Positions 16,855-24,954 of a stretch of 61,887 nucleotides of DNA are shown here, one piece after another. The notes below the pieces were generated by a model that had not been told where the DNA came from, did not search any database, and saw only the letters and a program-made list of their open reading frames with translations. The translations under genes and the position numbers were made by a program. Numbering within the stretch: position 1 is the stretch's first letter; every line of letters starts with the position of its first letter. The stretch is from an uncultured Bacteroidia bacterium (GTDB taxonomy: Bacteria; Bacteroidota; Bacteroidia; Bacteroidales; UBA932): contig CACWLD010000015.1 in the NCBI GenBank assembly GCA_902761655.1, positions 1 through 61,887 of the forward strand. Reading direction: 5' to 3'.

Positions 16855-18498
16855 CTATTTGTACATAAAGCGCTTGATACTCATCTTAGGAGTCTTCTCG
16901 AACGGAGCGAGAACCACTTCTACCTTTGAGATCTGGCTGTACTTGGGGAATATGCGGTTAACGTTGTGGCGGATCTGCTCCGGAATGTCGGAAACGGCCT
17001 CCTGGTCAAGCTTGTCCTTCTTGATGGCCTCTGCGTCAAGGTAAACCAGGGCGATGAGCGCGCCTGCGCGGTCAACTACTACAGACTCTCCAACGTAGTT
17101 CTGGTTGTTGATCACGGCCTCGAGCTCCTCAGGATAGATGTTCTGTCCGTTGGCGGAGAGGATCATTGTCTTGCAGCGTCCCTTGATGAAGATGTTGCGG
17201 TCCTTGTCCATAATTCCAAGGTCTCCGGTACGGAGATATCCGTCCTCCGTGAAAGCGTTGGCGCTGGCCTCGGGGTTGTTGAAGTATCCGCTGCAAATGT
17301 TGAGTCCCTTTGCAAGGATTTCTCCGGCGATGTGCTCGGGATCTTCAGAATCGATCTTCACCTCTGCGCAGTCTACTGCCTGGCCGCAGGAGCCGGGAGC
17401 GTAGATTGATGCGTCAGCGTAAGCAAGGAGAGGGGAGGCCTCGGTCATACCGTAGCCAACCGTATAGCGGATTCCAATCTTGCGGAATACCTTCTCTACC
17501 TCCGGATTCAGTGCTGCGCCGCCCATAATGAAGTTGCGTACCTTTCCGCCGAAGGCTTCCTCCAGTTTCTGTCCTATCTTCCTGTAGATAACCTTTCCAA
17601 TTCCCGGAAGGGCAAGGAGTATCTTCATATACCACTTGCTGATGACAGGCTTGATGCTTGACTTGTAAACCTTCTCCATTACCAGAGGAACGGTGCAGAC
17701 CATATAAGGCTTCACGTCCTTCATTGCCTTGAGAAGCAGGGTGGGGGAAGGGGTCTTGCCAAGGTAGTGGATTGTACAGCCGTAGCAAAGAGGGTAAACG
17801 AACTCGAAAGCGAGACCGTAGATGTGTCCCATAGGGAGCATTGAAACTATATCGTCCTCGTCATCAACATAGATGTGGCGGTAGGCGTAGTCAACCATAG
17901 CGGTGAAGCCTTCGTAGCGGAGCATAACACCCTTAGGCGCGCTGGTTGTTCCTGAAGTGTAGTTGATTATGCTGAGGTCCTTGGCGTTGTCCTTGGGGTA
18001 GCAGACGTTGTCCCTGCTGAATCCCATAGGGTATTTCTTCTTGAAATTGGCGTCTATGCTGTCAAAAGCGTCCTTGACGTCATCGTTGGCGTAGTAAAGG
18101 AGAGTGTAGTCTGAGTTGTCCACTACTGCCAAAAGCTTGGGAGTTGTTGCTTTGTCAATCTTGTCCCAGATTTCCTTGTCAGTGAAAAGGATGAGGGCCT
18201 CGGAATGATCCGTAAGGTGGCCGATAGCCTCGGGGGTGAAGTCGCTGAGGATAGGAACTACAACTGTCTCATAGGTGTTGATGGCCAGGAAGGTGTTTGC
18301 CCAGCGGGCGGTGTTCTTTGCGCTGAGGGCAATCTTGTCGCCCTTCTTGATTCCTGCAGCCTGGAAGAAAAGGTGGAATTTCTCTATGTTCTCCGCCATC
18401 TTGCCGTAGGAGATTGTCTCGCCTTTATAGTTGCACAGGGCAGGCCTGTCCCAATCTCTCTTGATAGTCTGTTCAAGTATACTGAAATAATGTTCCAT
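16855..18498 (-). CDS. AMP-dependent synthetase, long-chain acyl-CoA ligase type
   Basis: Activates a carboxylic acid (probably a fatty acid) as acyl-AMP and then acyl-CoA. The 547-residue protein shows the P-loop-like INYTSGTTSAPKGVM, the A5 motif VGYGMTEASP, the A7 motif YLRTGDLG, and the C-terminal RCKTMILSANGQNIYPEELE. The upstream ATG at 18522 lies within the TAAATTTG promoter box, so the ATG at 18498 (MEHYFSILEQ) is chosen. It stands alone between htpG and the divergent HAD gene. Confidence 0.88.
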   Translation of the reverse strand: MEHYFSILEQTIKRDWDRPALCNYKGETISYGKMAENIEKFHLFFQAAGIKKGDKIALSAKNTARWANTFLAINTYETVVVPILSDFTPEAIGHLTDHSEALILFTDKEIWDKIDKATTPKLLAVVDNSDYTLLYYANDDVKDAFDSIDANFKKKYPMGFSRDNVCYPKDNAKDLSIINYTSGTTSAPKGVMLRYEGFTAMVDYAYRHIYVDDEDDIVSMLPMGHIYGLAFEFVYPLCYGCTIHYLGKTPSPTLLLKAMKDVKPYMVCTVPLVMEKVYKSSIKPVISKWYMKILLALPGIGKVIYRKIGQKLEEAFGGKVRNFIMGGAALNPEVEKVFRKIGIRYTVGYGMTEASPLLAYADASIYAPGSCGQAVDCAEVKIDSEDPEHIAGEILAKGLNICSGYFNNPEASANAFTEDGYLRTGDLGIMDKDRNIFIKGRCKTMILSANGQNIYPEELEAVINNQNYVGESVVVDRAGALIALVYLDAEAIKKDKLDQEAVSDIPEQIRHNVNRIFPKYSQISKVEVVLAPFEKTPKMSIKRFMYK

Positions 18499-18519
18499 AA
18501 TGTTTTGTAAAAAGTTGTG

Positions 18520-18527
18520 CAAATTTA
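18520..18527 (-). promoter_or_regulatory. Promoter -7 box for the acyl-CoA ligase
   Basis: On the complement TAAATTTG, a perfect TAnnTTTG. It places the start of transcription near 18514 and decides the start codon at 18498. Confidence 0.6.
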
Positions 18528-18565
18528 CCCTCTATTGCGCGCGTACCCAACTCTTTTTTGTGGAA

Positions 18566-18617
18566 TGTGGCGAAAAATGCCGATATTTGGGGCGAACTGC
18601 CAATATATGTGGCGAAA
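18566..18617 (+). repeat. Three phased GGCGAA sites upstream of the HAD gene
   Basis: GGCGAA occurs at 18569, 18591 and 18611, about two helical turns apart. The outer two are part of an exact 11-bp direct repeat ATGTGGCGAAA (18565-18575 and 18607-18617). A near-consensus -7 box GATATTTG (18582-18589) lies among them, which suggests an operator. Confidence 0.45.
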
Positions 18618-18621
18618 TCAT

Positions 18622-19455
18622 ATGAAAAGAAAACCCATAGTAGCGCTTATTTACGACTTTGACGGGACCCTTTCTCCCGGCAATATGCAGGAATTTGGTT
18701 TTATCCAGGCGGTAGGGAAGACCCCCGCTGAATTCTGGGCCCTGAGCGACAGCATTGCAAGGGGACAGGATGCCTCCAACGTCCTGGCCTATATGAAACT
18801 GATGTTCGACGAGGCTCACAAGAACGGCATACGCCTGCGCAAGGACAGCTTCAAGTCCTTCGGGCGTGACATAGAACTGTTCGATGGCGTCAAGGAGTGG
18901 TTCTCCCTGGTCAATGAATATGGCCGCACACACGGCGTTCGCATAGAGCACTACATCAACTCCTCCGGCCTCAAGGAGATAATCGAAGGAAGCAGCATAG
19001 CCCAGGAGTTCAAGCACATATTCGCAGGCACTTTCATATATGACGATAACGGAGACGCCCAGTGGCCTGGAATTGCCGTAGACTACACCGCCAAGACCCA
19101 GTTCCTTTTCAAGATAAACAAGGGTATCTTCAGCGCCCAGGACGCCAAGGTGGTCAACTCCAGCATCGCGGAAGACAAGAAGCGCATCCCGTTCACCCAT
19201 ATGATCTATTTTGGGGACGGAGAGACTGATGTCCCCTGTATGAAGATAGTCACTATGTTCGGCGGTCACTCCATTGCGGTCTATAATCCCACCAACGACA
19301 AGAAGAAGGCCACGGCCTTCAAGCTCAAGCGTCAGGGACGCGTGAGCTTCACGGCTCCGGCCGTCTTCACAAAAGAAAGTCGCGCATACGAAGTGGTATG
19401 CGCGATCATAGATAAGATCCGTGCAGACGTCACTCTGCAGGCTCTTTCACGCTAG
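18622..19455 (+). CDS. HAD-superfamily phosphatase, phosphoserine-phosphatase-like
   Basis: A 277-residue hydrolase with HAD motif I YDFDGTLS near the N-terminus, a motif II serine in HYINSSGLKEI, and the motif III/IV acidic pair in YFGDGETDVPCM. Substrate unknown. The chosen ATG at 18622 (MKRKPIVALIYDFDGT) is right before motif I; earlier in-frame starts lie in the promoter/repeat region. The stop is shared with the convergent GH127 gene in a CTAG, leaving no terminator between them. Confidence 0.8.
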   Translation: MKRKPIVALIYDFDGTLSPGNMQEFGFIQAVGKTPAEFWALSDSIARGQDASNVLAYMKLMFDEAHKNGIRLRKDSFKSFGRDIELFDGVKEWFSLVNEYGRTHGVRIEHYINSSGLKEIIEGSSIAQEFKHIFAGTFIYDDNGDAQWPGIAVDYTAKTQFLFKINKGIFSAQDAKVVNSSIAEDKKRIPFTHMIYFGDGETDVPCMKIVTMFGGHSIAVYNPTNDKKKATAFKLKRQGRVSFTAPAVFTKESRAYEVVCAIIDKIRADVTLQALSR

Positions 19456-21839
19456 TCCTTTACCAGACGCACGTCAAATATCCTGGCTCCCATTGCATTG
19501 GCCTGTCCGCGGAAGGTGATCTTCACCTTGTCCTTGCCCTGGAGCGAGGATTTGGGAAGGGCGTATTCCTTGCGCTCTATCTTCTTCTGCCCTGTGGCGG
19601 GGAAGTTGGTCTCGCTGATGACAAGCTCATCGTCTACAAGGATATCCAGGGCACGCGGCATATTGGGGTTGTTGGAGGTCTCGTTGCCCCAGTAACCTAC
19701 GCTCAGTGAGAGGTCTTCCAGGTTGTCAGTGAACAGCTCGTAGCTGAAGTAGCCGCCGCGGCGGATGGTGCGGTAGGGCTTGTTGCTCTCGTTTCCTGTA
19801 GAGGAGTTCTCCTGGCTCATTTTGTGGTCTATCTCAGGCTGCTGCTCGCCAGGTGTCACGGCGTCAATGGTGCGGCGGTCAAGCGCAAGCATTGCAGCCT
19901 CGTCTGCGCGTATCTGGGCAAGCATATCGTCATATCCGTCTTCCGTAAGGTTCAGGAAGTAGATTGCATAGCGGCTGTCGTGCAGGTAGAAGAATGGCTC
20001 AAGCTCCAGGTTGTCGTATTTGCGGTCGTTGAAAAGGCCGGCAACGGTATAGTGGAGGGGCTTTCCTGCTACAGGCTGCATATGCTGGATTAGGTTCTCC
20101 ACCTTGCTGCGGGAGCCAACCATAATAGGGGTCTCGTCAATAGGGACAAGCGGACCTGAAGCGATGTGGGCCCAGCGGCCGTCATCGGAGAGGAGTCCGT
20201 CAAGGTGCTCGTTGCCAGTCCTTGCGGCCAGGACGATAGGGCCTTTCTTGACTGCCAGGTACTGAGGAACGTACTCGAGTTCTTCTACTGTAACCTTCAT
20301 AGGGAGGCTGATCTCAACAACGTCTCCGTTCTTCCACTTGCGGTCAATCTCCACATAGGACTGAGGAGTTGCGCCTGCTGCGTATTCCTGTCCGTTCACC
20401 TTGATGCTGTATCCGGCATCTGTCCATTCAGGGCAGCGGATGAACATCTTGAACTTCTTGGACTTCTTGAGGTTGACAGTGATCTTGCTGCCCTCCTCGT
20501 ACGGGAAGTTGGTCTCCTGTGTAATGGTGGCCTTGTTCTCCTTCCAGTTGAGCCTGGATGCTACAAAGAGGTTCACGCGGAGCTCCGATGCGCCGTCGTG
20601 GGTGTAGATGAACTCGCCATATTTGCCGTGGTTCTCCATTCCCGTGCCTACGCAGCACCACATTCCGTTGTTGACGGTGGAGTAGACGCGGTAGTGGGCG
20701 GGGCGCATAGACGTAAAGTAAACGTATCCTCCGTGCTCAGGATGCTGGGTGGAAAGGATGTGGTTGTACATTGCCTTCTCGTAGAAATCCGCATACTTTG
20801 CATCGGGGTCGATTGCAAAGAGGAACTCAGTGAGTTTGAGCATATTGTGCGTGTTGCAGGACTCAGGGCCCTCGCGGTGCTCAATGTAACTGATGTAGTC
20901 CTCCTTGGCAGGGAAGTGCTCGCTGCGGCTGTTGCCGCCGATGACTACGGAGCGGTAGTTGGAAACCCTGTCCCAGAAGAACTCTGCGGCCTCGCGGAAG
21001 ACGGGATCTCCGTCCTGCTGGACTACGCGCGCGTAACCCACTGCCTTTGGCACCTGGGTGTTTGCGTGCTTGTTGTCAAGGTTGTCGATGTGGGAGGCCA
21101 TTGCATCCAGCAGCTGGTGATGGCAGAAGCGCTTGGATGCGTTGAGGTACTTTATGTCCCCGGTCATCTGGTACGCATCGGCAAAAATCTCGTTCATTCC
21201 TCCGAACTCAGTGTTGCACATCTGCTCCATCTGCTCGTCGGTGAAGTCCTGGAAGATTGTCATACCCCAGTCGCACATCTTGAGGAACATATCCTTTGCC
21301 TCTTCAATTCCGGCATACTGCCAGGCGTCGCGGATGCCGGCGTACAGCTTGTGTACGTTGTACCAGGGTACCCAGGCGCGGCGGTACAGGTCCATATTGC
21401 CTTTCTTGAGCTCGCCCCAGAGGGTCTTGCTGTTGGGGACGCCTCCAATGTAGCCGTCTCCGTTGGCGTCCTGGGCGCGCTTGAGCTCGGACAGCATATA
21501 GAGAAGACGGTCATAGCATTCCTGATTGCCGGTTGCGGCATAGTGGATTGCAAGGGCGCCTACATAATGGCCTCCTATGTGGCCGTCAAGGCCTTCCCAG
21601 TTAGGGAAATAAGGAGCCTTTGGAGTGAGGCCTGCTTCCTTAAGGAACGGGGCCAGGAGACGGTCCGTGTCATATTCAAGCAGCACCTTGACATTCAGGT
21701 CCAGGGCGTGCTTGAACGGTCCGTCCAGGAGTTCTACATCCCTGAGGTTGAATGTGTTGTGGTACAGTCTGTCCTGCGCATTGGCGGCGATGCGGCCAAA
21801 GGAGAGTATCAGAATCAAGAAGATAGTGATGCGCTTCAT
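19452..21839 (-). CDS. GH127-family glycoside hydrolase (beta-L-arabinofuranosidase-like, DUF1680)
   Basis: A 795-residue secreted enzyme with a signal peptide (to about residue 22, ...AANAQ). The barrel keeps the zinc/catalytic residues known for HypBA1: ExC at Glu326/Cys328 (GPESCNTHNM) and the Cys-Cys pair at 395-396 (MWCCVGTG), so it should be a cysteine-nucleophile retaining enzyme. beta-L-Arabinofuranosidase activity is the family reference; GH146 and other relatives share the motifs. A C-terminal beta-sandwich ends the protein. It lies 27 nt downstream of folE. With GH51, GH2 and GH3 genes nearby it suggests plant-polysaccharide use. Confidence 0.85.
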   Translation of the reverse strand: MKRITIFLILILSFGRIAANAQDRLYHNTFNLRDVELLDGPFKHALDLNVKVLLEYDTDRLLAPFLKEAGLTPKAPYFPNWEGLDGHIGGHYVGALAIHYAATGNQECYDRLLYMLSELKRAQDANGDGYIGGVPNSKTLWGELKKGNMDLYRRAWVPWYNVHKLYAGIRDAWQYAGIEEAKDMFLKMCDWGMTIFQDFTDEQMEQMCNTEFGGMNEIFADAYQMTGDIKYLNASKRFCHHQLLDAMASHIDNLDNKHANTQVPKAVGYARVVQQDGDPVFREAAEFFWDRVSNYRSVVIGGNSRSEHFPAKEDYISYIEHREGPESCNTHNMLKLTEFLFAIDPDAKYADFYEKAMYNHILSTQHPEHGGYVYFTSMRPAHYRVYSTVNNGMWCCVGTGMENHGKYGEFIYTHDGASELRVNLFVASRLNWKENKATITQETNFPYEEGSKITVNLKKSKKFKMFIRCPEWTDAGYSIKVNGQEYAAGATPQSYVEIDRKWKNGDVVEISLPMKVTVEELEYVPQYLAVKKGPIVLAARTGNEHLDGLLSDDGRWAHIASGPLVPIDETPIMVGSRSKVENLIQHMQPVAGKPLHYTVAGLFNDRKYDNLELEPFFYLHDSRYAIYFLNLTEDGYDDMLAQIRADEAAMLALDRRTIDAVTPGEQQPEIDHKMSQENSSTGNESNKPYRTIRRGGYFSYELFTDNLEDLSLSVGYWGNETSNNPNMPRALDILVDDELVISETNFPATGQKKIERKEYALPKSSLQGKDKVKITFRGQANAMGARIFDVRLVKD

Positions 21840-21866
21840 AACGGTATGTATTTGTGTTGTTCTCGG

Positions 21867-22454
21867 TTATTTTATGAGGTTGAGGAATTCGTTGCGTGTC
21901 CGGGCGGAACTGAGGAAGATTCCGCTGAATGCGGACGTTGTGGTTATGGCATTGGACTTCTGGACGCCGCGGACCTGCATACAGGTGTGCATAGCCTCAA
22001 TGACCACGGCAACGCCCATAGGGTGGAGGGCTTCCTGGATACAGTCCCTGATCTGGACCGTGAGACGCTCCTGCACCTGGAGCCTGCGGGCGTAGGTCTC
22101 CACCACGCGGGCTATCTTGGACAGGCCGGTGATCTTTCCGTCAGGGATGTAAGCGACGTGACATTTGCCAATGAACGGGAGCATATGGTGCTCGCAGGTG
22201 GAATACAGCTCTATGTCCTTGACCAGGACCATCTGGCGGTATTTCTCGTCAAACATTGCGCTCTGGATTATCTTGAGGCCGTCTTCTTCATATCCCTTGG
22301 TAAGGAACTGGAGGGACTTGGCAACCCTTTCAGGGGTCTTGATGAGGCCCTCACGGTTCTCGTCTTCGCCCAGAAGGCGGAGGATTTCCTTTATGTGGGA
22401 TGCTATTTCCTGGGTCACAGCCGGGCTGTAATTATCTTCGCTAGTGTATGCCAT
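21867..22454 (-). CDS. folE: GTP cyclohydrolase I
   Basis: Converts GTP to 7,8-dihydroneopterin triphosphate, the first step of folate (and pterin/queuosine-type) synthesis. The 195 residues have the zinc-binding [10 protein letters not shown] and HTCMQVRG segments and [17 protein letters not shown], all classical. The ATG is only 5 nt from the end of a perfect -7 box, so the mRNA may be nearly leaderless. GH127 lies 27 nt downstream on the same strand. Confidence 0.96.
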   Translation of the reverse strand: MAYTSEDNYSPAVTQEIASHIKEILRLLGEDENREGLIKTPERVAKSLQFLTKGYEEDGLKIIQSAMFDEKYRQMVLVKDIELYSTCEHHMLPFIGKCHVAYIPDGKITGLSKIARVVETYARRLQVQERLTVQIRDCIQEALHPMGVAVVIEAMHTCMQVRGVQKSNAITTTSAFSGIFLSSARTRNEFLNLIK

Positions 22455-22458
22455 ACTA

Positions 22459-22466
22459 CAAAATTA
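22459..22466 (-). promoter_or_regulatory. Promoter -7 box for folE
   Basis: On the complement TAATTTTG, a perfect TAnnTTTG. The folE ATG begins 5 nt after it, at about the expected transcription start. Confidence 0.5.
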
Positions 22467-22475
22467 CATAAAAAA

Positions 22476-22505
22476 TTTGCAGTATTGAATTTTTATCTAT
22501 ATTTG
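22476..22505 (+). promoter_or_regulatory. Promoter of the DUF2795 gene (-33 and -7)
   Basis: TTTG at 22476-22479 and TATATTTG at 22498-22505, 18 bp apart: a textbook Bacteroidetes housekeeping promoter. Confidence 0.75.
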
Positions 22506-22531
22506 CGCCCAAAACCACAATACAAATCGCT

Positions 22532-22756
22532 ATGTCATACTGGACCCTAGAACTTGCCAGCAGCCTGGACGATGCTCCATGGCCGGCAACAAAAGACGAA
22601 TTGATAGACTACGCAAACCGTTCCGGCGCTCCCGAGGAGGTTATGGAGAACCTCACCGAGCTGGAGGACGACGGTGAGATATACGAAAGCATCGAGGACA
22701 TCTGGCCGGACTATCCGACCAAAGAAGATTTCTTCTTTAACGAAGAAGAATATTAA
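22532..22756 (+). CDS. DUF2795-type small acidic protein
   Basis: A 74-residue, strongly acidic protein (MSYWTLELASSLDDAPWPATKDELIDYA...PTKEDFFFNEEEY) that I recognise as a very conserved single-domain protein across Bacteroidales, annotated DUF2795. Function unknown. The Pro-Ala-Thr-Lys-x-Glu-Leu core is the family hallmark. It has an excellent promoter of its own and a hairpin after its stop, so it is monocistronic and probably well expressed. Confidence 0.85.
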   Translation: MSYWTLELASSLDDAPWPATKDELIDYANRSGAPEEVMENLTELEDDGEIYESIEDIWPDYPTKEDFFFNEEEY

Positions 22757-22786
22757 GAGGCATATTCTCTCTTAGAATACTGATTT

Positions 22787-22824
22787 ACAGCGAGATAAAC
22801 AAAATTATATGTTTGTCTCGCTGT
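22787..22824. terminator. Bidirectional hairpin between convergent genes
   Basis: A 15-bp stem, ACAGCGAGATAAACA with TGTTTGTCTCGCTGT (one wobble pair), 8-nt loop. It sits between the DUF2795 stop and the convergent lipoprotein gene and followed by CATTTT on the + strand. Confidence 0.65.
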
Positions 22825-22835
22825 CATTTTAGGAT

Positions 22836-23243
22836 CTACTTTTCTCTCACAAAGTGACGATAGTCAGAGCCCCAGGTCCCCGGAGAGTAGGTCGTGCCCT
22901 CCTTCTGCCATTCCATCTCCTTTGACGTCAGTTTTACCAGCTTATAAGTGACATTGCTGAAGTCAGACATCGCCGGATTGATGGTAATAGTGCCTTTGTT
23001 GATCAAGTCGATGGCATATGTTCCGCTAATGTCGTGGGACTCTCCGCTCAGTGCATCATAAACATGAAGCTGATAGTGGCCGTTTCCATCAAAGGTGTAC
23101 TCCACAGAGCCATCCATCGCAAAGACCGCGGGGTCATACTCCTCGGACCAGGTGCCCTCCAGTTTGTTAACATCCAATTTCTCACACCCGCATAGCCCTG
23201 CCACCAGCAGCGCCGCACAAATCACTGTCTTCAAAATCTTCAT
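22836..23243 (-). CDS. Small lipoprotein, lipocalin-like
   Basis: A 135-residue predicted lipoprotein: signal peptide with lipobox LCGC (Cys near residue 19), followed by a short beta-rich domain beginning LEGTWSEEYDP, the usual opening of lipocalin-like 'LxGxW' domains in Bacteroidetes. No catalytic motif is seen. Function unknown; probably periplasmic or surface-exposed. It stands alone, with about 290 bp before the ECF operon end. Confidence 0.65.
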   Translation of the reverse strand: MKILKTVICAALLVAGLCGCEKLDVNKLEGTWSEEYDPAVFAMDGSVEYTFDGNGHYQLHVYDALSGESHDISGTYAIDLINKGTITINPAMSDFSNVTYKLVKLTSKEMEWQKEGTTYSPGTWGSDYRHFVREK

Positions 23244-23343
23244 TGCTCTCTTTTTTCCTATTAACGGACAAAAGAACGAAATCCTGCTTCAAAAAGATCA
23301 GCTTTTATGATACCCATTGGGAGGATTTTATTTGATAAACTAT

Positions 23344-23508
23344 TTAGTATTTGATCTTGAAGTAGTCGAGAAGCGTCTTTTCCTTTTTGGCATTGTATCC
23401 CGAGAGCAAGGCTTTCATCCGCTTATGGACTTGTTCTGGCGGACAAGTCTCCCGGCCTTCCTTCTCCTCGCGGAGCCGCCTCAGGAGAGGAGTAGTCCTT
23501 GTCTCCAT
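23344..23508 (-). CDS. Hypothetical 54-residue basic protein
   Basis: A short ORF, METRTTPLLRRLREEKEG... to ...LLDYFKIKY, rich in Arg, Lys and Glu and probably helical. It lies 25 nt downstream of the small membrane protein on the same strand, so it may end the ECF operon. The frame stays open for some codons upstream of the ATG. It could be a genuine small protein or the tail of an older gene. I do not recognise it. It better explains this stretch than the overlapping + strand ORFs. Confidence 0.35.
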   Translation of the reverse strand: METRTTPLLRRLREEKEGRETCPPEQVHKRMKALLSGYNAKKEKTLLDYFKIKY

Positions 23509-23533
23509 CTTATCGGCAAGAATTGAAAAGTTG

Positions 23534-23842
23534 CTATTTGAACATAAAAAGATCTATTGGCAGAATGTCAGGCGGCAGCAGGGATACCGTTATGGCTGAA
23601 ATGATTACCACGGCGACGATGACGCCGACGGCAAGGCGGACAGTTCGCAGGTCCCTGCGGGATATTTCAAGAACAAGGCGGATGCAGTCCTCTCTCTGCC
23701 GTGCCGGGTTCATAGCTGCCGGAATGGGCATTGCATTGATTTGGCTGACGACATCTTTCAAGAAAGATTCATTGTTTCTGACCTCCGGCTTATGTTGTCT
23801 TATGAACTGTTTTATGTCTTTATCTTTCACCATTTTGTTCAA
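23534..23842 (-). CDS. Small single-pass membrane protein coupled to the ECF sigma factor
   Basis: A 102-residue protein with a charged N-terminal half and one transmembrane helix (about residues 67-88, VRLAVGVIVAVVIISAITVSL). It starts inside the 3' end of the sigma factor gene (23-nt overlap), so it is translationally coupled to it. The position and topology (cytoplasmic N-half, one helix, short outside tail) are those of an anti-sigma factor, but it has no FecR or zinc anti-sigma motif I can see, so this is inference. A Met at 23830 is an alternative start. Confidence 0.55.
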   Translation of the reverse strand: MNKMVKDKDIKQFIRQHKPEVRNNESFLKDVVSQINAMPIPAAMNPARQREDCIRLVLEISRRDLRTVRLAVGVIVAVVIISAITVSLLPPDILPIDLFMFK

Positions 23843-24308
23843 GTATTTTCTTGAGGTGTTTCCGGGCTCTGTGCAAGTGTGAACGAACTGTCACTGAGGC
23901 CATTCCAAGTATATCTGCAATTTCTTTCGTGGAGTATTCTTCAATGTAGAAAAGAAGGACTGTCGCCTTTTCAGAAGAGGTCAATCCATTGATCGCGGCA
24001 TATAGTTCGTTATAGTCTTTTCCATTATCATCATCTGCCGGGATGCGGTTTTCCCTTTCGGTTATGGATTCGGTAGCAATGATTCTTTTGCCGATATAGT
24101 CGCAGAAACAACCATAACCGATACGGAACAGCCACGTGCTGAAACTTGAACGCCCCTGGAATGAATCATAATGAAGATAGGCTTTCAGGAAGGTTTCCTG
24201 GGCTATATCATCGGCCGTGAAAGCGTCCCCGTGGCACATACCCAGCAGGAACCTTCTGAGGGGCTCCTGCAAAGTGTAGATCTCGGCTATGAACTGCTCT
24301 CTGTTCAT
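23820..24308 (-). CDS. ECF-family RNA polymerase sigma factor (sigma-70 type)
   Basis: A 162-residue alternative sigma factor. Region 2 is seen in ADDIAQETFLKAYLHYDSFQGRSSFSTWLFRIGY (-10 recognition) and region 4 in YSTKEIADILGMASVTVRSHLHRARKHLKKIL (helix-turn-helix for -35). A short acidic linker separates them. Six nt separate it from the upstream DUF6249-like gene and it overlaps the downstream membrane protein, so the three form one operon. The target genes are not visible; autoregulation is common for such operons. Confidence 0.92.
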   Translation of the reverse strand: MNREQFIAEIYTLQEPLRRFLLGMCHGDAFTADDIAQETFLKAYLHYDSFQGRSSFSTWLFRIGYGCFCDYIGKRIIATESITERENRIPADDDNGKDYNELYAAINGLTSSEKATVLLFYIEEYSTKEIADILGMASVTVRSHLHRARKHLKKILEQNGER

Positions 24309-24314
24309 CGGCTG

Positions 24315-24764
24315 TCAGGCCGTCTTGTTAATCCTTTTCTTTTGATTGAAATAGGAAACCAGATAGGCAATCCCTACCCCGAGCAAGATTGCTCCCACAA
24401 CCATCACCAAGGTCACGACAAACCTAAGGGTTAACAACTCATCTGCGCCCCAGTTGTCTCCTCTGGCTTGAACTTCCGCGTACGAATAGAAAACGACGCA
24501 AGCGATGGTGACGACCACTCCGGCAAAGCTGAAGATGATTCCGCAGCGAAGGCTGTTCTGAAGCCGCCGTTCCTCAGTGATCGGATTCGTCAGGGACTTG
24601 GCGAGCATCTCCGGATCGACGATATTGCCTTTCTCAATCTCTTTGAGGAGGATCTCCCTTTTAGTATTGAGAATGTTCCGCCGATAAAGATAGTAGAACA
24701 TAATGGGCAGCACTATTACAGCTGCAGGAATCAGATTATAAAGAAAGCGGAATAAATAGTTCAT
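24315..24764 (-). CDS. Membrane protein, DUF6249-like, first gene of the ECF operon
   Basis: A 149-residue protein with three hydrophobic segments: one at the N-terminus (NLIPAAVIVLPIMFYYLY) and two in the C-terminal half (GIIFSFAGVVVTIACVVFY and VVTLVMVVGAILLGVGIAYL). The middle is charged. Proteins of this look accompany ECF sigma factors in Bacteroidetes. The ATG at 24764 is preferred over the longer reading because it starts right at the hydrophobic segment. The upstream DNA contains a GGTGC/GCACC hairpin (24802-24825). Confidence 0.6.
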   Translation of the reverse strand: MNYLFRFLYNLIPAAVIVLPIMFYYLYRRNILNTKREILLKEIEKGNIVDPEMLAKSLTNPITEERRLQNSLRCGIIFSFAGVVVTIACVVFYSYAEVQARGDNWGADELLTLRFVVTLVMVVGAILLGVGIAYLVSYFNQKKRINKTA

Positions 24765-24873
24765 GATGGATACTTTTATGGTTTCAACATCTGTTAGACT
24801 GGGTGCGAACCAGAAATGTTGCACCTCTACTGTTAAAGTTACGTTATTTACCTAAGAATAGAGGAGGAATGAC

Positions 24874-24905
24874 AAAAAAAGCCGTAAGAATAATCCTACG
24901 GCTTT
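24874..24905 (-). terminator. Terminator of the FMN dehydrogenase-esterase operon
   Basis: Read leftward: stem AAAGCCGTA / TACGGCTTT (9 bp, 10-nt loop) followed by a run of seven Ts. It lies about 50 nt after the esterase stop. Confidence 0.85.
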
Positions 24906-24954
24906 ATTGTTCACGACATACGAGTACAGGGATGTCAACCCTGCCTGCGCGAGT

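Noticed and set aside
20166-22550. A 794-codon open frame on the + strand across GH127 and folE
   Set aside because: It is antisense to two genes with clear family motifs and starts and ends without promoter logic; long antisense frames are expected from the codon bias of these genes.
23317-23882. Three overlapping + strand ORFs
   Set aside because: They lie over the 54-residue minus ORF and the small membrane protein gene and overlap one another; no start signals or motifs.
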